Positions 41,328 through 54,367 of a stretch of 63,222 nt of DNA are shown one piece after another (the stretch's first letter is position 1; each line of letters begins with the position of its first letter). The notes below the pieces were generated by a model. The model ran no database searches. It was given only the letters and a program-made list of their open reading frames with translations, and was not told where the DNA came from. Source of the DNA: Anaerolineae bacterium (lineage in GTDB: Bacteria; Chloroflexota; Anaerolineae; Aggregatilineales; Phototrophicaceae); assembly GCA_022822545.1 (NCBI GenBank), contig JAJEBE010000022.1, positions 1 through 63,222 on the forward strand, in the 5' to 3' direction. A program made the position numbers and the translations under genes.

Positions 41328-43787
41328 CTATGCGCCTTCAACGCCGTACAATGCGCGGTATATATTGTAATTGCGGTAGATAAATTGAACGTAATGGCGC
41401 GTAGAATCGATGGTGATAGTTGTCATGAAGAGATCCGGATCCCCGCCCGAAAGCGCATTCCAATCATAGGCGCGGCCGGGACCAGCATTATAGGCGGCCA
41501 GCGCGGCGATAGCATTTTGATCGAAGAGTTCGAGCTGCTCGTCAATGTAGAAGGCGCCAAAGGCGATGCCGGCATGGGGGCGGAAGAGGTCGCTATGCTG
41601 ATAATCTTGCCAATTCAACTGCTCGGCGATGTACTGCGCGGTAGATGGGATCACTTGCATCAAGCCTTTTTCGCCAGCGGCCGCGGTGGCGAAGGTATTG
41701 AAGAGGCTTTCCTGGCGGATCAAGGAAAGCATCAGCGCCGGGTCGATGCCGCGCGCTGCCGCCGCCGGTTGAATGATGTCGATGTAATAAGCCGGGAAGC
41801 GCATGCGCGCGAGGAAGGGCGGCGCATTGAATGTGCCCGATCTTGAGGCGATGATGACATCAGCCGCCGCGATTATGCTTTCGCGATAGACGCCAAGATC
41901 GCGCAAGGCGATCGCCAAACGATAGCTGCTCAGCGCATCGGCGTTGTCCCGCGCTTCGTCAACAAGGTCCTCGAATTCTGTGGCGGCTTCGGCGAAGGCG
42001 CTGACGGCCAAGAGTTCGCGTCCGCGGATCATGCGCGGATCGCTGTTTAATTCGGCCGATAAGCGCCAAAGCTCGCCTTGCTCTTCCAGCGCGAATGTTT
42101 CGCGCAACCAGCGCTCTGCGGCCGCCCTTTCAGCGACTTCGTCAGAATCAAATCTCCAGGCGGCTGGCGGCTGGAATGGCTCTATGCCCAGCCGAAAATC
42201 CGTGGAGCGCGCGGCGGAATAGCTATCCGGCGCCGCTTTGAAAGCCAGGTCGAAGGCCTCCTTCGCCCGCGCTTCGTCGCCTCTTCCCAGCGCAATCCTG
42301 CCCATCCCCAGGTAAGCGCCAGCCTGGTGTTGGCCACTTGCCAGACTTGCGATCCGCGCAAACAGGTGTTCAGCCACCGTCCATTCTTCTTCTCGCACGG
42401 CGGCCGAGGCGGCAATGAACAGACCGCTCGTGGTCAATTCATGGTCGGGGTAATTATCCGCCAGGCGGGTGAATACTTGCCGTGAAAGCGCGGTCTCTCC
42501 GTTGGTGCCATAAAGGTAGCCGGCGCGCCAAAGGGCCTCCCCGGCCGGTTCTTCGAACAGGGGATAAGTATCGGCAATCGCGAGATAGATTTGGATCGCG
42601 GCCGGGCTGTCACCGGCGAGAAAGCGCGTCCGCCCCCGTTCCAGCAAGGCATCGCCGAAGAGCGGATCACTCGGGTACTGATCGATAACCGTTTGGAAGG
42701 CGATGGCCGCGGCATCCGAGTTGCCGATCTGCCGGTAGGCGCGCCCGAGAGACAGGAACAGGTCGGCTGGAATCGCCGCCAGCTCATGTGTGGTGGTGTA
42801 TTGATTGAAGGCGTCGATCGCCGCCTGATAATCGCCGGCGATATAAGCGGCGCGTCCGCGTTGCAGATCATCGTAAGCGACGCCATGTTGACCGAGCGCG
42901 TCATGCGCTTTCCAGGCTGTGGCCGTCCCGGAATAATTTTCAACGACGGCTCGCATGCGCTCCACCCCGGCCGCCAGCGCGCCGCCAGCGAGGGCAGCCT
43001 GCGCCGCTGTGAAAGCGATGCTGGCGCGATAGGGCCTGTTGCGCGCCACCGCCAGGATGGCATCGTATTGGGCGACGGCATCGGCATGACGTTGAAGGTT
43101 CAGGTATATCTGCGCCAGCTTCTCCCGCAATATAAGCAGCGGCACCAAGGAGCGCTTGGCGTTAATGGCGCGCTCATAGTTAGTCAGGGCGGCATCCGTT
43201 TGGCCCAGGGCGATCTGCGCGTCGGCGATGCGCTCGTAGACGTAGCTGTCGATCAAGCCCGGCCGCAGCGAGAGGTACTGCTGCAGATCGGCGATGGCCG
43301 CCGCCCATTGCAACAGGCCTAGCCGGGCATCGCCACGCAGAAAATACGCTTGCGCGATATCCGGATGGCCGGGGAATTCCGTGATGAACAGGCTAAAAGC
43401 TTCGAGCGCCCGCTGAAAATAGCCGGCGCGCAAGGTAGCCTGGCCCAGACGAAAAGCGGCTTGCGCCCGGGCGGGCGGTTGCAGGGCATCGCCATAGCCC
43501 AGCAACGTGCTGTAGGTATCGGCGGCCTCCTCAAGGTAGCCATTAAGCAGGCGGCGCTCGCCCGTCATCATGAATTTGAGCGGATCGACCGTCGGCGTTG
43601 GCGGCGGCAGCGTAGGGATATCGGTGGGAATATCCGTCGGCGCCGCTTGCGCCACCGGCGGCGGAGTGGCTGTGATGTAGATGATGTTGTTTTCGTCCGG
43701 CGTGGGCAGCGCGTCGTCTGCCTGAGGGACGTTGCAGCCAGCGGCGCAGATGCTCAGGGTTAGGAGAAAGATGCGGAAAAGGAACAT
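41328..43787 (-). CDS. TPR-rich lytic transglycosylase lipoprotein
   Basis: 819 residues. Lipoprotein-type signal (FLLTLSICAAGC, lipobox AAGC), a Thr/Pro-rich linker, about ten tetratricopeptide-like repeats (about 60-600), and a C-terminal Slt domain (about 665-815) with catalytic Glu in SLIRQESLFNTFATA, GLMQVIPSTAQ and AALAAYNAGPGRA. Cleaves peptidoglycan between MurNAc and GlcNAc at the outside of the membrane. The start at MFLFRIFLL is chosen because it begins the signal. An unusually long TPR part compared with E. coli Slt35/MltC-type proteins. Confidence 0.92.
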   Translation of the reverse strand: MFLFRIFLLTLSICAAGCNVPQADDALPTPDENNIIYITATPPPVAQAAPTDIPTDIPTLPPPTPTVDPLKFMMTGERRLLNGYLEEAADTYSTLLGYGDALQPPARAQAAFRLGQATLRAGYFQRALEAFSLFITEFPGHPDIAQAYFLRGDARLGLLQWAAAIADLQQYLSLRPGLIDSYVYERIADAQIALGQTDAALTNYERAINAKRSLVPLLILREKLAQIYLNLQRHADAVAQYDAILAVARNRPYRASIAFTAAQAALAGGALAAGVERMRAVVENYSGTATAWKAHDALGQHGVAYDDLQRGRAAYIAGDYQAAIDAFNQYTTTHELAAIPADLFLSLGRAYRQIGNSDAAAIAFQTVIDQYPSDPLFGDALLERGRTRFLAGDSPAAIQIYLAIADTYPLFEEPAGEALWRAGYLYGTNGETALSRQVFTRLADNYPDHELTTSGLFIAASAAVREEEWTVAEHLFARIASLASGQHQAGAYLGMGRIALGRGDEARAKEAFDLAFKAAPDSYSAARSTDFRLGIEPFQPPAAWRFDSDEVAERAAAERWLRETFALEEQGELWRLSAELNSDPRMIRGRELLAVSAFAEAATEFEDLVDEARDNADALSSYRLAIALRDLGVYRESIIAAADVIIASRSGTFNAPPFLARMRFPAYYIDIIQPAAAARGIDPALMLSLIRQESLFNTFATAAAGEKGLMQVIPSTAQYIAEQLNWQDYQHSDLFRPHAGIAFGAFYIDEQLELFDQNAIAALAAYNAGPGRAYDWNALSGGDPDLFMTTITIDSTRHYVQFIYRNYNIYRALYGVEGA

Positions 43788-43845
43788 AACGCGTCGATCG
43801 TCGCCTTGTGAACCAGCATCATCGTACGGAGGCGCTACGGGCGTG

Positions 43846-44319
43846 TCAAGCAAGGGCATTCGCCTTCTTATCCGGCGGGCTCAGCTCGCCCGCGAGCCAG
43901 GGAATGCCATAGCCGACGACCAGATGACCGGCCTCGGTCAGCGCTTTGCCCAAAGAATCGGTATCGCGGTAGGTCCACCAATGGTCGGCGACGGGCAAAA
44001 TCTTGACGCCGAAATCGGCGACTACAAGTTGGCTCAAACCGCGGGAGACTTGGCCCGCAGCGCCGGCCGGACTACGTGTGAGCTGCACGCGAAAACGCGA
44101 TGGCGCTCCGCCTGACCATATCGTGTCGCTGTAGACCAGCACTTGAAAGTCGATCCAGCCGAAGCCGCCATCGTCAAAGGCTTTACCGAAGCGGAAGCGG
44201 CCGCCGGCGGACTGCAGCGACGCCCTTTCAAAATGGTAGCCGGCCGCGGCAAATGCCTGCCCGACAACGGCGCGCAGCAAGGTGCGAAAATAATCCTGGC
44301 CCGCCTGACGCTCCTGCAT
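43846..44319 (-). CDS. Hypothetical protein
   Basis: 157 residues: MQERQAGQDYFRTLLRAVVGQAF begins an alpha/beta fold with FRFGKAFDDGGFGWIDFQVLVY and a C-terminal DHWWTYRDTDSL. No family recognised. Start chosen because upstream codons read as shadow of the opposite strand. Located 46 bases downstream of the YyaL-like gene and upstream of the lytic transglycosylase, same direction, so perhaps one operon. Confidence 0.55.
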   Translation of the reverse strand: MQERQAGQDYFRTLLRAVVGQAFAAAGYHFERASLQSAGGRFRFGKAFDDGGFGWIDFQVLVYSDTIWSGGAPSRFRVQLTRSPAGAAGQVSRGLSQLVVADFGVKILPVADHWWTYRDTDSLGKALTEAGHLVVGYGIPWLAGELSPPDKKANALA

Positions 44320-44365
44320 ACGGCATATTCCTTCGAAGTTGAGTTGGGCTACGGGCGAAGAATCG

Positions 44366-46435
<2,070 letters not shown>

Positions 46436-46810
46436 GGCGCGCCTCTTCTCTTGCCGCTTGCGGTCATAACCGACGCTTTGCCGAAGTGAGAAATGGTCCG
46501 GCTCCTTCCATAAGCATAGCCGACATCGCGCATGATTTGTCCGGTGAGTCCGGCCAGATTCTGGATTATCCCCGGCTTTAACAATGCGTGAACATTTAGT
46601 CGCCCATTGCGGCTGTTTTTCTGCTACCCTATTCTTGAGTGCTCATTAACATCTGAATCAGCAGGCGCCAGGCAGTCCTTGCCAGATTGCCAGATGGCCA
46701 AAAAAACTTTTCCCGCGGCGGTTTGCTCTGCGCGCGGCCTTCGTTGGCTCGCGAGCTTCAAAGAGAAATTATCATAAAATCCGCATCTTCTGATAGAAAA
46801 AAGTTTCCCC

Positions 46811-46835
46811 CTATCGATAATCATCTATCGATAAT
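46811..46835 (+). promoter_or_regulatory. Tandem TATCGATA palindromes, candidate operator
   Basis: CTATCGATAAT at 46811-46821 and 46825-46835, a 14-bp period; each contains the 8-bp palindrome TATCGATA. The pair lies about 180 bases upstream of ftsH. It may be a regulator site; no known motif assigned. Confidence 0.4.
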
Positions 46836-46967
46836 TCGCGCTCGCGGCCGGCCGAATCCATGCAACCCCCGGCGTCATCTATCGTATTTCAGTTTAGCGA
46901 CGACGGAATCGGCAAGGCGCCTAGCGGTTCTAAGACAATACTTGCACAGTTCCGCGGCCGGATAAGG

Positions 46968-46973
46968 TATAAT
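46968..46973 (+). promoter_or_regulatory. -10 box of ftsH
   Basis: TATAAT in GGTATAATCAGGC; a TTGCAC at 46942-46947 would give a 20-base spacer, which is long for sigma-70, so only the -10 is firm. Confidence 0.45.
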
Positions 46974-47012
46974 CAGGCTATACAAAGCATATTTAGCGGG
47001 TACTATCACTCC

Positions 47013-49028
47013 ATGCAGTTTTGGGATAACAACAGCGACGAGACAGAAAGCGGCGACGGCGGCAACCGCCCGCCACAACCACCGCCGAACTGGCGTCGGT
47101 GGGTTTCGCCGGGTTTGCTGGTGCTGGTCATGCTGCTGGCGCTGATCTCGTCCCCGGGTCTGCTGGGCGGCATATCTTCCACCCCGGAAATCGCTTACTC
47201 CGATTTTTACGAGCAGATGCTGCTCAATAACGTCAAAACCTTTGAATACCGGGACACGACATCGGTCAACGGAGAATTCACCGATAGCATCGTCTTATTG
47301 GCGCCATCGGGCAGAACACAGAGCGTCAAGCGATTCACGGTTCAGATACCGGTCTTTGCCGGGCCCGAGATTGAAAGGCTCCGCATTCAAAACGGGATCA
47401 AACCGGTCTCACAGCAGTACAGCAGCACATCGCCCTGGCTATCGATCATTTTGAACTTCCTGCCGCTCGTGCTCATCATCGGCTTTTTTATTTGGATGGG
47501 CCGGCGCGCGCAAGGCCAGATGAACGGCATCTTTTCCTTCGGTCAATCGCAGGCGCGCGAAAAAACGCCGGAGATGTCCGCGATCAAATTTGAAGATGTC
47601 GCGGGCCAGGACGCCGCCAAGCTGGAATTGGAAGAAGTGGTGGACTTTCTCAAGCAGCCGGAGAAATATGTCAAGGTCGGCGCGAAGGTGCCGCGCGGCG
47701 TCTTGCTGATTGGACCGCCCGGCACGGGCAAGACCTTGATGGCGCGCGCCGTCGCCGGCGAAGCCAACGTCGCTTTCTTCAGCATCGCCGCCTCAGAATT
47801 TGTCGAGATGTTTGTGGGCGTTGGCGCTTCTCGCGTGCGTGACTTATTCAAGCGGGCGAAAGAAAATGCGCCCGCGATAATCTTCGTGGACGAAATTGAT
47901 GCGGTTGGGCGCCGCCGTGGCACCGGCTTGGGCGGCGGCCATGACGAGCGCGAGCAAACTTTGAATCAGTTGCTTTCGGAAATGGACGGCTTCGATAACG
48001 ATACGAATATCGTCATGATCGCCGCCACCAACCGCCCTGACGTGCTCGACCCCGCCTTGCTGCGCCCGGGCCGTTTCGACCGGCAAATCACGGTCGACCT
48101 GCCCGATGTCAAGGGGCGGCACGATATCCTCAAGATTCACACCAAGAACAAGCCTTTGGCGAATAACGTCGAGTTGCAATCGCTGGCGCGGGCGACCATC
48201 GGCTTTTCCGGCGCGGACATCGCCAACCTCGCCAATGAGGCGGCCATGCACGCCGCTCGTTATGATCGGCGTCTGATCACCATGTCGGATTTCACGACCG
48301 CCTACGAGCGCATCCGCCTCGGCACCAAACGGCCGCCGCTGTCCAATGAAAAGGACCGCCGCATCACCGCTTATCACGAAGCCGGGCACGCCTTGGTTTC
48401 CTTCCTGATCAAGGACGCGATGGCGCTGCTGAAGACGACAATCATTCCGCGCGGGCGCTCGCTAGGCGTCGCCTTCTACATGCCCAAGGATGACTCGCTG
48501 CATCAATCGCGCAAGCAATTGGAAGCCTATATTCGGGTTGGGCTGGCCGGGCGGATTGCCGAAGAAATTGTCTTTGATGACGTGACAACCGGCGCCGCCA
48601 ACGACATTCAACAGGTGACGCAGATTGCGCGTCAGATGGTCAAAATGTTTGGCATGAGCGACTCGGTCGGCATGGTCAACTACGGCGATGACGGCGAGCA
48701 ACCTTTCCTGGGTTATGCCATCGCGAGCGGGCGCGACTACAGCGACAACACCGCCGCCAAGCTTGACGCCGAGATCAAACGCATCATTGATGTCGCCTAT
48801 CAGGAAACACACGAACTTCTGGAAGAGCATCGCGAAGAACTCGATGTCTTGGCGGATGCGCTCCTATCGCAGGAGACTGTCGAGCGCGAAGAGATCTTGC
48901 GCATTCTCGGTTTGGAAGACGATACCGACGAGTTCGTGCCGCAATCAGTCGCGAAGCATCTGCGCGAGCCGGAAACAGCCGAGCAGAACGGCTCGGATGT
49001 CAAAGAGCCGGTAGATATGGAAGAGTAG
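47013..49028 (+). CDS. ftsH: ATP-dependent zinc metalloprotease FtsH
   Basis: 671 residues. Two membrane segments (about 30-50 and 145-165) with a periplasmic/external loop; AAA+ module with Walker A GPPGTGKT from residue 234, Walker [12 protein letters not shown], and SRH region [18 protein letters not shown]; protease site H455EAGH459 plus downstream Asp. Degrades membrane and cytosolic proteins and controls quality and lipid balance. The ATG at MQFWDNNSD is chosen since the upstream reading is not conserved. A bidirectional hairpin follows. Confidence 0.97.
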   Translation: MQFWDNNSDETESGDGGNRPPQPPPNWRRWVSPGLLVLVMLLALISSPGLLGGISSTPEIAYSDFYEQMLLNNVKTFEYRDTTSVNGEFTDSIVLLAPSGRTQSVKRFTVQIPVFAGPEIERLRIQNGIKPVSQQYSSTSPWLSIILNFLPLVLIIGFFIWMGRRAQGQMNGIFSFGQSQAREKTPEMSAIKFEDVAGQDAAKLELEEVVDFLKQPEKYVKVGAKVPRGVLLIGPPGTGKTLMARAVAGEANVAFFSIAASEFVEMFVGVGASRVRDLFKRAKENAPAIIFVDEIDAVGRRRGTGLGGGHDEREQTLNQLLSEMDGFDNDTNIVMIAATNRPDVLDPALLRPGRFDRQITVDLPDVKGRHDILKIHTKNKPLANNVELQSLARATIGFSGADIANLANEAAMHAARYDRRLITMSDFTTAYERIRLGTKRPPLSNEKDRRITAYHEAGHALVSFLIKDAMALLKTTIIPRGRSLGVAFYMPKDDSLHQSRKQLEAYIRVGLAGRIAEEIVFDDVTTGAANDIQQVTQIARQMVKMFGMSDSVGMVNYGDDGEQPFLGYAIASGRDYSDNTAAKLDAEIKRIIDVAYQETHELLEEHREELDVLADALLSQETVEREEILRILGLEDDTDEFVPQSVAKHLREPETAEQNGSDVKEPVDMEE

Positions 49029-49075
49029 CGAATTTCGGGTTCAGCCGCGGGTGGATACCAATGTGTAGCGTCAAA

Positions 49076-49108
49076 AGGGCGAGGCGAGCAATCTCGCCCT
49101 TAGTTTTG
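49076..49108. terminator. Bidirectional terminator between ftsH and the EF-G paralogue
   Basis: AAGGGCGAG (49076-49084) and CTCGCCCTT (49094-49102) form a perfect 9-bp stem with a 9-base loop; AGTTTT follows on the plus side, and TTTTGAC on the minus side. It separates the two convergent genes. Confidence 0.8.
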
Positions 49109-49113
49109 GAGAT

Positions 49114-51180
49114 TTATTGCGCGGCGGCCGCTTCGGCCTCGGCGATGATATCGTCCTGCACATAAGACGGCACGCGGTCATAGCGATTGAAGTCCATCGT
49201 GTAGATGCCGCGCCCGCCGGTCATCGAACGCAGGTCATTGCCGTAGCGCAGCATTTCCGCCAGCGGCACTTCGGCTGTTACGACGCTCTTGAAGCCGATG
49301 GTGTCCATACCCTGGACGCGCCCGCGCCGCGTATTGAGATCGCCCATGATATCGCCCATCATCGATTCGGGCACGGTGATCTTGACGTCCATGATCGGCT
49401 CGAGCAAGACGGGTTTCGCCTTGCGGAAGGCGGCGCGGAAGGCCTCGCGCCCGGCGATCTGAAAGGCGATGTCTTTGGAATCTACCGGGTGCTCTTTACC
49501 GTCAAAGATGTTGACCTTGACGCGCTCGACCGGGTAGCCGGCGATGACGCCATCCGGCAGGACGGCGCGGATGCCCTTCTCGGTCGAGGCTACGAACTGC
49601 TGCGAGATGGCGCCGCCGAAGACACTGGACTCAAACTCGAAGCCGTCTTGCGCCGGTTCCACTTTCAAGTCGACGCGGCCGTATTGGCCCGCGCCGCCGG
49701 TCTGTTTCTTGTGCGTATAGCTGGATTCCGCATTGCTGGTGATCGTTTCCCGGTACGGTACCTTGGGCATATCGGTGTCGATATTCACACCGAGGGCCTC
49801 GGCCCGCTTCAGCGTGACATCGAGATGGATCTGCCCCATGCCTTCCAGGACGGTCTGGCGCGTATCGCCGTCTTGGCGCCAGCGCAGAGTCGGGTCGGCG
49901 TCACAGAGGTTGCTGAGGGTGGGGCCCATCTTGGCGCTATCGGCCTGAGCGCGCGGCGTTACCGCCAGCATGTATAGCGGCGCGGGGAAATCCGGCGCGA
50001 CTACCTGAATGCTCGCGTCGGAATCGACGAAAGTATCGCCGGTTTTGGTCGCGGTGAGCTTGGCGACGACGCCGATATCGCCGGCATGCAATTTCTTCAC
50101 GGGAAATTGTTCTTTGCCGCGCATGACAAAAAGTGAATTGAAGCGTTCATCGGCGCCGCTGTTGGCGTTCAGGTTGCGGCCGTCGCTTGATATTGTCCCG
50201 GAGAATATCCGGAAGTAGTTCAAGGTGCCGACGAAGCGGTCGTTCAGCGTCTTGAAGACGTAGGCGGCCAGGGGATCGCCATCGCTTTGCGGCGGTTGCA
50301 AGACATCGGATTCGTCGCCGCGCAGTATGTTCACCCGGCGATCGGCAGGCGACCCGGCGTAGGCGACCAGCGCTTCCAGCAAGGGGACCGTACCAATATT
50401 TTCCGTGGACGAGACGGCGAATACCGGCACGGTATTCAGTTCGGGCGAGCGGGATGCCTTGCGCATGCCTTCGCGGACCTCGTCAAAGCTTAGCGTCTCT
50501 TCTTCGAAGTATTTCTCGAGCAATTCATCGTCGGCTTCGGCTGCCGCTTCCATCAGTTCCATATTCGCTTCTTCAAGCGCATCGGCATATTCTTCGGGCA
50601 GGTCTGAGGGCGCGGAACCGTCGCCCAGGTAGGCCTTCCGCGTCAAGGCATTGCCGACGCCTTTGAAGTCGGCTTGCTCGCCCAAGGGCAGCATGACGGA
50701 AATGAATTTGTAGTCTTCAAATTGACTGCGCAGTTGCTCCAGAACGCCCTCGAAGTTGGCGTTTTCGCGGTCCATCTTGTTTATCACAACCATGATGGGC
50801 TGCTCGGAGGCGCGGGCGTATTCCCATGCCAGCTCGGTGCCGACTTCCACGCCCGAGACGGCGTCGACCACCACCACGACTGAATCCGCCGCCAGAATGG
50901 CGTTCTTTAGCTCGCCCTGAAAATCGGTGAAGCCGGGTGTGTCAAGCACGTTGATTTTGACATCGTTAAATTCGACGGGCACCAAAGATGTGGAGAGCGA
51001 CAAGCCACGTTCTCTCTCCTCATCATCCCAGTCCGAGATCATATTCTTTTCAGAAATATGTCCCATGCGGGTGGTTGCGCCGGTGCTATATAGCAGCGCC
51101 TCAACCAAAGAGGTCTTGCCACAACTTTGGTGCCCAACTAGAGCGACGTTTCTAATGTTCTCGGTTTGATAATCCTTCAT
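49114..51180 (-). CDS. Elongation factor G-like protein (EF-G2 type)
   Basis: 688 residues. G1 [10 protein letters not shown], switch ERERGLSLS (usually ERGITI), G3 [12 protein letters not shown]4 [10 protein letters not shown]; then domains II to V with [39 protein letters not shown]. The [10 protein letters not shown] and ERERGLSLS readings are those of EF-G-like proteins (often annotated FusA-like/EF-G2) rather than of the housekeeping EF-G, which is not seen here. Ribosome translocase family; a role in stress or recycling is possible. GGAGATCGC precedes the ATG in the opposite-strand reading. Confidence 0.93.
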   Translation of the reverse strand: MKDYQTENIRNVALVGHQSCGKTSLVEALLYSTGATTRMGHISEKNMISDWDDEERERGLSLSTSLVPVEFNDVKINVLDTPGFTDFQGELKNAILAADSVVVVVDAVSGVEVGTELAWEYARASEQPIMVVINKMDRENANFEGVLEQLRSQFEDYKFISVMLPLGEQADFKGVGNALTRKAYLGDGSAPSDLPEEYADALEEANMELMEAAAEADDELLEKYFEEETLSFDEVREGMRKASRSPELNTVPVFAVSSTENIGTVPLLEALVAYAGSPADRRVNILRGDESDVLQPPQSDGDPLAAYVFKTLNDRFVGTLNYFRIFSGTISSDGRNLNANSGADERFNSLFVMRGKEQFPVKKLHAGDIGVVAKLTATKTGDTFVDSDASIQVVAPDFPAPLYMLAVTPRAQADSAKMGPTLSNLCDADPTLRWRQDGDTRQTVLEGMGQIHLDVTLKRAEALGVNIDTDMPKVPYRETITSNAESSYTHKKQTGGAGQYGRVDLKVEPAQDGFEFESSVFGGAISQQFVASTEKGIRAVLPDGVIAGYPVERVKVNIFDGKEHPVDSKDIAFQIAGREAFRAAFRKAKPVLLEPIMDVKITVPESMMGDIMGDLNTRRGRVQGMDTIGFKSVVTAEVPLAEMLRYGNDLRSMTGGRGIYTMDFNRYDRVPSYVQDDIIAEAEAAAAQ

Positions 51181-51429
51181 AAGGAGATCGCCTCCAAAAG
51201 CGCAGAACTAGATTCTCGTTGATTGACAGACAGCGACCCGAAGCGAGCCGGGATTGCTCTGGATTTTAAAGGCGCGTCAAGAGAATGTCAAAGACGCATA
51301 TCGCAGGCGCCAATTAAGGCGGGTCGAATGCTATCTATCAGTCAATGCCTTGCTCACAGTCATGCTACAATCACTCCATTGTCGTCGGCTTGATACGGCA
51401 ACGCTTCGGGATTTACGCGGGAGGCGAAC

Positions 51430-52683
51430 TTGATTCGTCGGATTGCGGCCAAGGTCTTGGTAGTCTTCGCCAGCTTCGCGGTTGCGATACTGCTGTTGGA
51501 GGCGGTTGTTCGCGTTGGCGGAGAGACAGACGTCGATGGGCAATTCAGGTTTTTGGGATTTGCCCTGGAGCCATACACGTTGCAGACAAGTCAATTGCGC
51601 GCCGGCGTCCAAGGTTATGTCGCCAACAAAGAAATCTCCGCGGTCATTTACGATGAAAGGCTGGGCTGGACTTACCGCCCAGATTCAGTGCGTCAAGCCG
51701 GCTCGTTCACGATAAACAGCAACGGCATTCGATCAACTCGCGATTTCAAGGAAGAGCCGCCGGCGGACAGTTTGCGCATCGCCCTGTTTGGCGATTCATT
51801 CACGGCCGGCGATGATGTCGGCGACGACGAGGTATGGGGCCGGCAATTGGAGATAATGCTCAAGGAGGCGGGGCTCAAGGCGGAGGTGTTGAACTTCGGC
51901 GTCGGCGCCTATGGCATGGATCAAGCATTCTTGAGATGGCAGGAGCAAGGCAAACACTTCGCGCCGGATATCGTCATTTTTGGTTTGCAACCGGAAAACC
52001 TCGCGCGCAATCTTAATGTATTTCGCCAACTGATGCATGGCAGCGGACCGCCCTTTTCCAAACCGCGCTTTGTCGTCGACAATGGAGAGTTGGAACTGGT
52101 CAACTCCCCCACTCTGCCGCCCGAGGGACTCATGGCCGCATTCGAGGATTTTGGCAATCAGCCTCTGGCCGCGTACGAATACCATTATGAAAGCCGCTAC
52201 GTGGTTTCTAATTGGTGGGCGACAAGCCGCTTGGCCAGCCTGGTTTACGCAGCGCTGAAGCCGGCGCATATTGACATTGGGGTATATGAGCGCGACACCG
52301 AGGGAGGGCAACTGGGGCGATCAATCATAGATGCCTTTGCCAGAGATGTTGCGGAGAACAACGCTGCTTTTGTGGTGGCGCACCTGCCATTGCAATGGCA
52401 TATACAGCACTTCTACCAGGCATCGCCACCGCAAGAGCCGCGGTTTCAATTCTTGTTGGATCATTGTCGCGAGAATTATGTTTATATCGCGACCGAAGCG
52501 TACTTTGGCGCCGAGTACGTGGCCGATGAGCACTGGACCGCAACAAAGCACTATGGACCCGAGATTCATGCGCTCGTTGCGGAAGCGGTCGGGCAGGGAC
52601 TGATTGACTGTCTGGCATCCGGCGCCTGTCATCCGCCACGCTTCGAAAGCGGATGGAATTGGGGCGAATCCCATGAGACCTGA
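51430..52683 (+). CDS. Membrane-anchored SGNH-hydrolase-like protein, paralogue 1
   Basis: 417 residues starting with TTG; SD GGGAGG. One N-terminal membrane segment (about 8-28), then RVGGETDVDGQFRFLGF, Ser123 in FGDSFTAGDD (block I), NFGVGAYGMDQ (block II), FGLQPEN (block III, Asn), and KHYGPEIHALVAE near the end with the presumed His. The fold suggests an ester hydrolase or acetyltransferase at the cell surface, with no substrate known. The C-terminus has a CLASGAC pair. First of three tandem copies with the Ser at the same position. Confidence 0.75.
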   Translation: MIRRIAAKVLVVFASFAVAILLLEAVVRVGGETDVDGQFRFLGFALEPYTLQTSQLRAGVQGYVANKEISAVIYDERLGWTYRPDSVRQAGSFTINSNGIRSTRDFKEEPPADSLRIALFGDSFTAGDDVGDDEVWGRQLEIMLKEAGLKAEVLNFGVGAYGMDQAFLRWQEQGKHFAPDIVIFGLQPENLARNLNVFRQLMHGSGPPFSKPRFVVDNGELELVNSPTLPPEGLMAAFEDFGNQPLAAYEYHYESRYVVSNWWATSRLASLVYAALKPAHIDIGVYERDTEGGQLGRSIIDAFARDVAENNAAFVVAHLPLQWHIQHFYQASPPQEPRFQFLLDHCRENYVYIATEAYFGAEYVADEHWTATKHYGPEIHALVAEAVGQGLIDCLASGACHPPRFESGWNWGESHET

Positions 52684-52814
52684 TATCGGCTCGCGTATTC
52701 TGTTCGTAATTGGATCATTCCTGTTCACAATTCTCCTTCTGAACTTGCCGTGCCCGTCTTTTGGCATACAATCTCAATGAAGCGTCTGCCAGGGCCTTGA
52801 GAAGGAGCGCCATT

Positions 52815-54062
52815 TTGACACGCGAAGGCTTGCGTCTCATCTTACTCGTATTTGGCGCGTTTTTTCTGATATTTCTGATCCTCGAAATTGTCGTCCGTGC
52901 GGGAGGAGAAACCGACGCCGATGGGCAATTCAGCTACCTCGGCTTTGAATTGCCGCCTTACGCCTTGCCCCTCAATAGAATACGTCTACAAATCGAGGCA
53001 TACCTTAACAATCCGAGTCAGGCTGCATATATTCCCGACCCCGAAACTGGCTGGCTACCCAGGCCCGACGCAATACTCGAAGACGGAATATTGAAAGTAA
53101 ACGGCGCGAGCATACGATCGCATCGAGAATACAATCTGCAGCCGGATGACGATACCTTGCGTATCGCGCTCTTCGGTGATTCATTTGCCGCCAGTAACGA
53201 AGTCACTGACGAAGAAGCCTGGGGATACAACCTCGAGAAACTGCTAAATGAAGCGGGAGTCAATGCCGAAGTCCTGAACTTTGGCACAGGCGGGTATGGA
53301 ATGGGGCAAGCGTTTTTGCGCTGGCAAAAGCAGGGCAAAGACTACTCGCCTGATATAGTGATATTTGTTTTCCAACCGGAGAACCTCGATCGCAATGTCA
53401 ACATATTTCGACTGCTAAATGTGTATAGCGGCGTTGTATATTCCAAACCGCGTTTCATACTCGAGGGAGGAAGTCTGGCGCTGATTAACTCGCCGGCTAT
53501 GCCGCCGGAAGAAATCATGGATGCGCTCGAATCGTTCGATAGCCATCCCCTGGCAGCGTATGAGGCCTATTATAGAGGCAGGGGCGTTTCATATCCCTTG
53601 GCAAATATCAGCAAACTTGCGGGGCTGGTGCATGTGACGCTTGCCAATCTTTATTCGAATTCGAGTTCCGCGGAAATGTACGGACCTGACAGCGAACGAG
53701 GCAGACTGGGAAGGGCAATTGTTCATGCCTTCGCGACTGATGTTGCCGACGGGGGCGCGTCTTTCGTTGTGATGCATTTGCCACGTTTTGACCATTTCAG
53801 ACAGTTTCATGACGGCAAGAAATTGCCATGGCGCTTCCTACTCGAACACTTTGAGGATGCATACCATTTCATAAACGCCGAGGACTTCTTGAGCGCGAAA
53901 TACAGGGATGACTCATATTATCAGCCGAACTGGCATTACGGTCCTGAAATCAACTTGCGGATAGCGGAAGCCGTCACCGCGGACTTGCTCGCCTGCATTG
54001 AGGACGGAACCTGCATATCGTCACGACTGCAAGGCATCAGCGTCTCTCAGCAGCAGCATTAA
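52815..54062 (+). CDS. Membrane-anchored SGNH-hydrolase-like protein, paralogue 2
   Basis: 415 residues starting with TTG; SD AAGGAG 7 bases upstream. Same layout as paralogue 1: membrane anchor (about 6-28), VRAGGETDADGQFSYLGF, Ser123 in FGDSFAASNE, NFGTGGYGMGQ, FVFQPEN, HYGPEINLRIAEAV and a final CIEDGTC pair. The start is supported by the identical distance to the block-I serine in all three. Upstream TACAAT (52767) is a possible -10 box. Confidence 0.73.
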   Translation: MTREGLRLILLVFGAFFLIFLILEIVVRAGGETDADGQFSYLGFELPPYALPLNRIRLQIEAYLNNPSQAAYIPDPETGWLPRPDAILEDGILKVNGASIRSHREYNLQPDDDTLRIALFGDSFAASNEVTDEEAWGYNLEKLLNEAGVNAEVLNFGTGGYGMGQAFLRWQKQGKDYSPDIVIFVFQPENLDRNVNIFRLLNVYSGVVYSKPRFILEGGSLALINSPAMPPEEIMDALESFDSHPLAAYEAYYRGRGVSYPLANISKLAGLVHVTLANLYSNSSSAEMYGPDSERGRLGRAIVHAFATDVADGGASFVVMHLPRFDHFRQFHDGKKLPWRFLLEHFEDAYHFINAEDFLSAKYRDDSYYQPNWHYGPEINLRIAEAVTADLLACIEDGTCISSRLQGISVSQQQH

Positions 54063-54367
54063 AAATCCTGTTCTAAATCTTTCATTCGTCATTCCCAAGC
54101 GGCATAGAATCGTATCCTGCGCCATGCTAGAATCGCGAGCACAAGTTCAAGGTTCAGAAAACGGATTCACGAATGATCAACAAAGACTATCTCTTCCGTG
54201 GCGGCATTGACGAGCACGACCCCGATGTCGCCGAATTGATCTGACACGAGACGGCGCGTCAATCTCAAGCAGCAATGCCCTCTCAACTTGCTGATCTGTT
54301 GCTGAAACGAGTGGTCTAATGCGTTCTGCCAGAGTCATGTTGTCGTTGAGAAATCGGAGCCTAGGCA
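54063..54367. other. Duplicated glyA promoter and 5' end between SGNH genes 2 and 3
   Basis: 305 bases with no gene. It contains a copy of the promoter-proximal block GGCATAGAATCGTATCCTGC (54101-54120, again at 55651-55670), then the broken start of a glyA-gcvT copy at 54173-54261, then a stretch of unclear origin. Confidence 0.7.
54173..54261 (+). pseudogene. Truncated duplicate of the glyA-gcvT 5' end
   Basis: ATG at 54173 followed by IN K D Y then LFRGGIDEHDPDVAELI, the same peptide as the start of the gene at 55723, but Arg24 (CGA) is TGA here. Over the 67 bases from CTCTTCCGTGG to GACGGCGCG only one base differs from the real gene; similarity ends about 54261. It can encode only 23 residues. 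It marks a duplication of the promoter and gene start. Confidence 0.92.

Larger units (their letters stand above)
46436..47012. other. Divergent promoter region of ftsH and the YyaL-like gene
   Basis: 577 bases, comparatively AT-rich in the middle. Holds two copies of an 11-bp repeat (46811-46835), a -10 box TATAAT (46968-46973) 39 bases before the ftsH ATG, and no intact gene. The longer ftsH frame from 46860 has no conserved content in its first 51 codons. Confidence 0.5.
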
